DNA from: Pseudanabaena sp.
GTDB lineage: Bacteria; Cyanobacteriota; Cyanobacteriia; Pseudanabaenales; Pseudanabaenaceae
NCBI GenBank assembly: GCA_003249035.1
Contig: QBMK01000003.1
Span: forward strand, 1 to 64,000
Length of the DNA stretch: 64,000 nt
Direction: 5' to 3'
Positions 62,299 through 64,000 of the stretch are shown here, piece by piece. The position numbers were made by a program, and so were the translations under genes. The first letter of the stretch is position 1. Each line of letters opens with the position of its first letter. Below the pieces are notes generated by a model. It did no database searches, was not told the origin of the DNA, and was given only the letters and a program-made list of their open reading frames with translations.

Positions 62299-62346
62299 AA
62301 TAATTTTTTTGAAAGTGTTGCAAAGCAACACTTTCAAAAAATTATT
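62299..62346 (-). terminator. 22-bp hairpin after the NIL-ferredoxin gene
   Basis: Arms about 62299-62321 and 62325-62346 pair over 22 bp with a one-base bulge; tip GC-AAA-GC. Downstream of the NIL-ferredoxin gene on the minus strand. Confidence 0.55.
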
Positions 62347-62379
62347 GCGGCTGGGTTAATCAAAAATTGCTAAAAAAAG

Positions 62380-62784
62380 CTACAGGTTGATGGAGATAGC
62401 ATTAACAGGACATGCAGTAATGCATTGTTCACAGACAACACAGCGCGATCGCAAAAAGTTGAGTTGAAAAGTTTTTGGATCGAGAGTCAAGGCTTCAGTA
62501 GGGCAAACACCAGTACACAAGCCACAATCGACACAAGCAGTATCATCGATCACAATTTCGCGTCCATGTAATGAAACCTCGATATCTTGCGATCGCATCC
62601 AATCCATCGCTTCTTCAAGTTGATCAATATCGCCTGATAGCTCCAGCACCATTTTGCCCACTTTATTGGGGGCAACTTGGGCGCGAATGATATTGGCGGC
62701 AATATTAAAATCTTTGGCAAGCCGATAGGTGATCGGAATGCTGATTGCTCGCTTTGGAAAGGTAAGATTAACTCTTTTTTTCAT
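62380..62784 (-). CDS. NIL-domain 2x[4Fe-4S] ferredoxin
   Basis: 134 residues. Residues 1-75 form the NIL domain (VNLTFPKRAISIPITYRLAK, KMVLELSGDIDQLEEAMDWM), a ligand-binding fold also seen in methionine ABC transporter ATPases. Residues 76-134 form a ferredoxin with two cluster motifs, CVDCGLCTGVCP and CVVCEQCITACP. In cyanobacteria and other bacteria such proteins are linked to sulfur amino acid metabolism. The substrate here is not known. ATG 62784. Confidence 0.88.
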   Translation of the reverse strand: MKKRVNLTFPKRAISIPITYRLAKDFNIAANIIRAQVAPNKVGKMVLELSGDIDQLEEAMDWMRSQDIEVSLHGREIVIDDTACVDCGLCTGVCPTEALTLDPKTFQLNFLRSRCVVCEQCITACPVNAISINL

Positions 62785-62832
62785 GATTGGTGCTTTTTGA
62801 AGATTCCCGCCCTGATAAACCAGAAATACATC

Positions 62833-62865
62833 GCTTTATATTTTGCCATAGGCAAAATATAAAGC
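62833..62865. terminator. 15-bp perfect hairpin
   Basis: Arms 62833-62847 and 62851-62865 with an ATA triloop, in the gap 62785-63178. Confidence 0.5.
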
Positions 62866-62893
62866 CAAAAACCTCACTGAGATTGATTTTTGC

Positions 62894-62924
62894 TTTGCGA
62901 ATGTGTGACGAAGACATTCGCAAA
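62894..62924. repeat. 11-bp stem hairpin
   Basis: TTTGCGAATGT (62894) and its complement ending at 62924. The gap holds three consecutive structures and no gene. Confidence 0.35.
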
Positions 62925-62938
62925 ATGCTGTATTAATT

Positions 62939-63082
62939 ATGAAACCAATTTTGATGTTTTTACGATCAAATCTCAAGCCAAAAAATAGAAGGGGGCGAAG
63001 TGTCCTTTTCTGTTTTTAATATCAAAACCAATTTTAGAGTTTATAGAGACGAAGGCGCTGTAAACTCCAAAATTGGTTTCAT
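62939..63082. repeat. 144-bp foldback upstream of the amidase
   Basis: Terminal inverted ATGAAACCAATTTT (62939-62952) and its complement (63069-63082). Nested hairpins inside. Ends 96 bp before the amidase start, so it may lie in its leader. Confidence 0.45.
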
Positions 63083-63178
63083 AAATTGAATTTCAAATAA
63101 TAAAAAGTCAAACAGGACAAAAGCTGATAGACTTACGAAGACTTTTTTGGTTGCTGAAATTGGCTGGCAGATAGAGAT

Positions 63179-64000
63179 ATGGGCAAAATATTTATTTCCG
63201 CAGGTCACGGTGGTTTTGAGGGGTCATTTCGCGATCTAAGTGAGATGACTGGTGGAGCGATGGAAACTGCTGAATTAGCTGCCACTAGAGACTTAGTAAT
63301 TGCCGAATTGCGATCGCGGGGCATTTCGATCAGCATCCCTAGCGATGATTTAAATTTAACTGAGGCGATCGCATGGATTAATGCGCGAGCTACATCTCAA
63401 GATGTGGCTTTGTCGTTACAAATAGATATTGCCAATGCTAGTGAGTTACGCGGTACAACTGCCTATTACATTACAAATAATGCACTACGTAAACGACAAG
63501 CAGAAATACTTACCAGCGCTTTAACTAAACGTGTTCCTGAAATCATCAATCGCGGCGCAAAAGCAGATACGATCGCGGACATAGGCAGTTTGAGCTTTTG
63601 CCGCCAAATTTCAGTTCCTTCTATCTTGCTGGAATTAGTGTTTTCTAACAATCCTCAAGACAAGTTATTAATGCAAACAAGGCGACGTGACTATGCGATC
63701 GGCATTGCCGATGGTTTGCAAGCATGGATTAACGAAACTGCAGCAACGATTCCTGTATATACTCCATCCAATCGCCCCACGGCTATTAAGCCGGTCACTT
63801 ACCCAGAAATTAATATCAATCTCAATGGTCAAAGTTATGAAGAAAAAGGAATTCTAGTTTCAGGAAATGCTTTTGTACCTGCGGATTTAGTCGATCGCCT
63901 CGGCTTCGATCTCAATCAAATCCCTCTAAACTGTCGGCTGCGCTATCAAAGTATTGTCTATGTACAAGCGATCGCGTTGCGTGAGCTAAATACTTCTGTA
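63179..64000 (+). CDS. N-acetylmuramoyl-L-alanine amidase, partial
   Basis: At least 274 residues; the gene runs off the window. Cleaves the amide between MurNAc and L-Ala in peptidoglycan. Zinc ligands expected for the amidase_3 fold appear as SAGHGG near 7-12 (His) and METAELAAT near 29 (Glu), with VPSILLELVFSNN near 150 holding the catalytic Glu. The middle His is not clear: where a third ligand would fall, the sequence reads LSLQID rather than the usual LSIHAN, so I flag possible divergence. After 190 comes a Pro-rich stretch and a domain of unknown type (PEININLNGQSYEEKGILVS). Confidence 0.7.
   Translation, partial: MGKIFISAGHGGFEGSFRDLSEMTGGAMETAELAATRDLVIAELRSRGISISIPSDDLNLTEAIAWINARATSQDVALSLQIDIANASELRGTTAYYITNNALRKRQAEILTSALTKRVPEIINRGAKADTIADIGSLSFCRQISVPSILLELVFSNNPQDKLLMQTRRRDYAIGIADGLQAWINETAATIPVYTPSNRPTAIKPVTYPEININLNGQSYEEKGILVSGNAFVPADLVDRLGFDLNQIPLNCRLRYQSIVYVQAIALRELNTSV

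Noticed and set aside
1-64000. CRISPR array or prophage
   Set aside because: No regularly spaced 24-40 bp repeats, and no capsid, portal, terminase or lysis genes were seen.

Overview
The window comes from a cyanobacterium. The HIP1 palindrome GCGATCGC is scattered through coding and non-coding DNA, the composition is moderately AT-rich, and many genes belong to families restricted to or typical of cyanobacteria (DUF2862, DUF3177, DUF1517, NIL-domain ferredoxin, CbiG-CobJ fusion, UPF0016 half-proteins, ABC1 kinase). The mix of genes resembles Pseudanabaena-type filamentous strains, but that is inference; no rRNA or phylogenetic marker was compared.

Layout. 1-11.4 kb: lipid and cofactor housekeeping (KAS II-like synthase, panB), iron permease with a helix-hairpin-helix lipoprotein, a Get3/ArsA-like ATPase overlapping a HU gene, AlkD, a nucleotidyltransferase fusion and an ABC1 kinase. 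11.7-14.1 kb: a secreted duplicated-domain protein, then a RusA-like plus REase/HEPN two-gene cassette between 50-bp direct repeats. 14.1-24.6 kb: corrinoid synthesis, a split Mn exporter, dacB, gmk, remA, a decayed IS1595-type element, gshB and several cyanobacterial conserved proteins. 24.7-34.4 kb: a 9.7-kb genomic island inserted in the 3' end of tRNA-Pro(GGG), bounded by a perfect 48-bp direct repeat. It carries an adenine-specific DNA methylase with a type ISP-like architecture, a DUF433/DUF5615 toxin-antitoxin pair, a WD40-like gene broken by an 8-bp tandem duplication, and a 1419-residue PLD - TIG-like - SNF2 helicase. This is the best candidate for an undescribed anti-phage/restriction system here. 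34.7-39.7 kb: mltA, a glycosyltransferase and two FHA proteins, one split by an in-frame TGA. 39.7-52 kb: housekeeping (nadK, ruvA, dgkA, two tandem lepB genes, lysC, gpmI) plus small secreted proteins. 52-56.2 kb: a decayed EVE gene with MarR, an SRPBCC protein, dienelactone hydrolase, a Phd/PIN toxin-antitoxin pair and an SDR. 56.2-64 kb: a lipoprotein, a 784-residue exported repeat protein, a histone-H1-like tandem-domain protein, tRNA-Ser(UGA), DedA, NIL-ferredoxin and a partial N-acetylmuramoyl-L-alanine amidase.

Two themes cut across the window. First, almost every convergent or operon-end junction carries a long, nearly perfect hairpin (15-30 bp stem), many closed by a GC-NNA-GC triloop; the stems differ in sequence while the loop grammar recurs. 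Second, several genes are freshly broken (WD40, FHA-FAD, EVE, transposase), each by one or a few small lesions. All gene calls come from reading the translated sequence; no database search was run.
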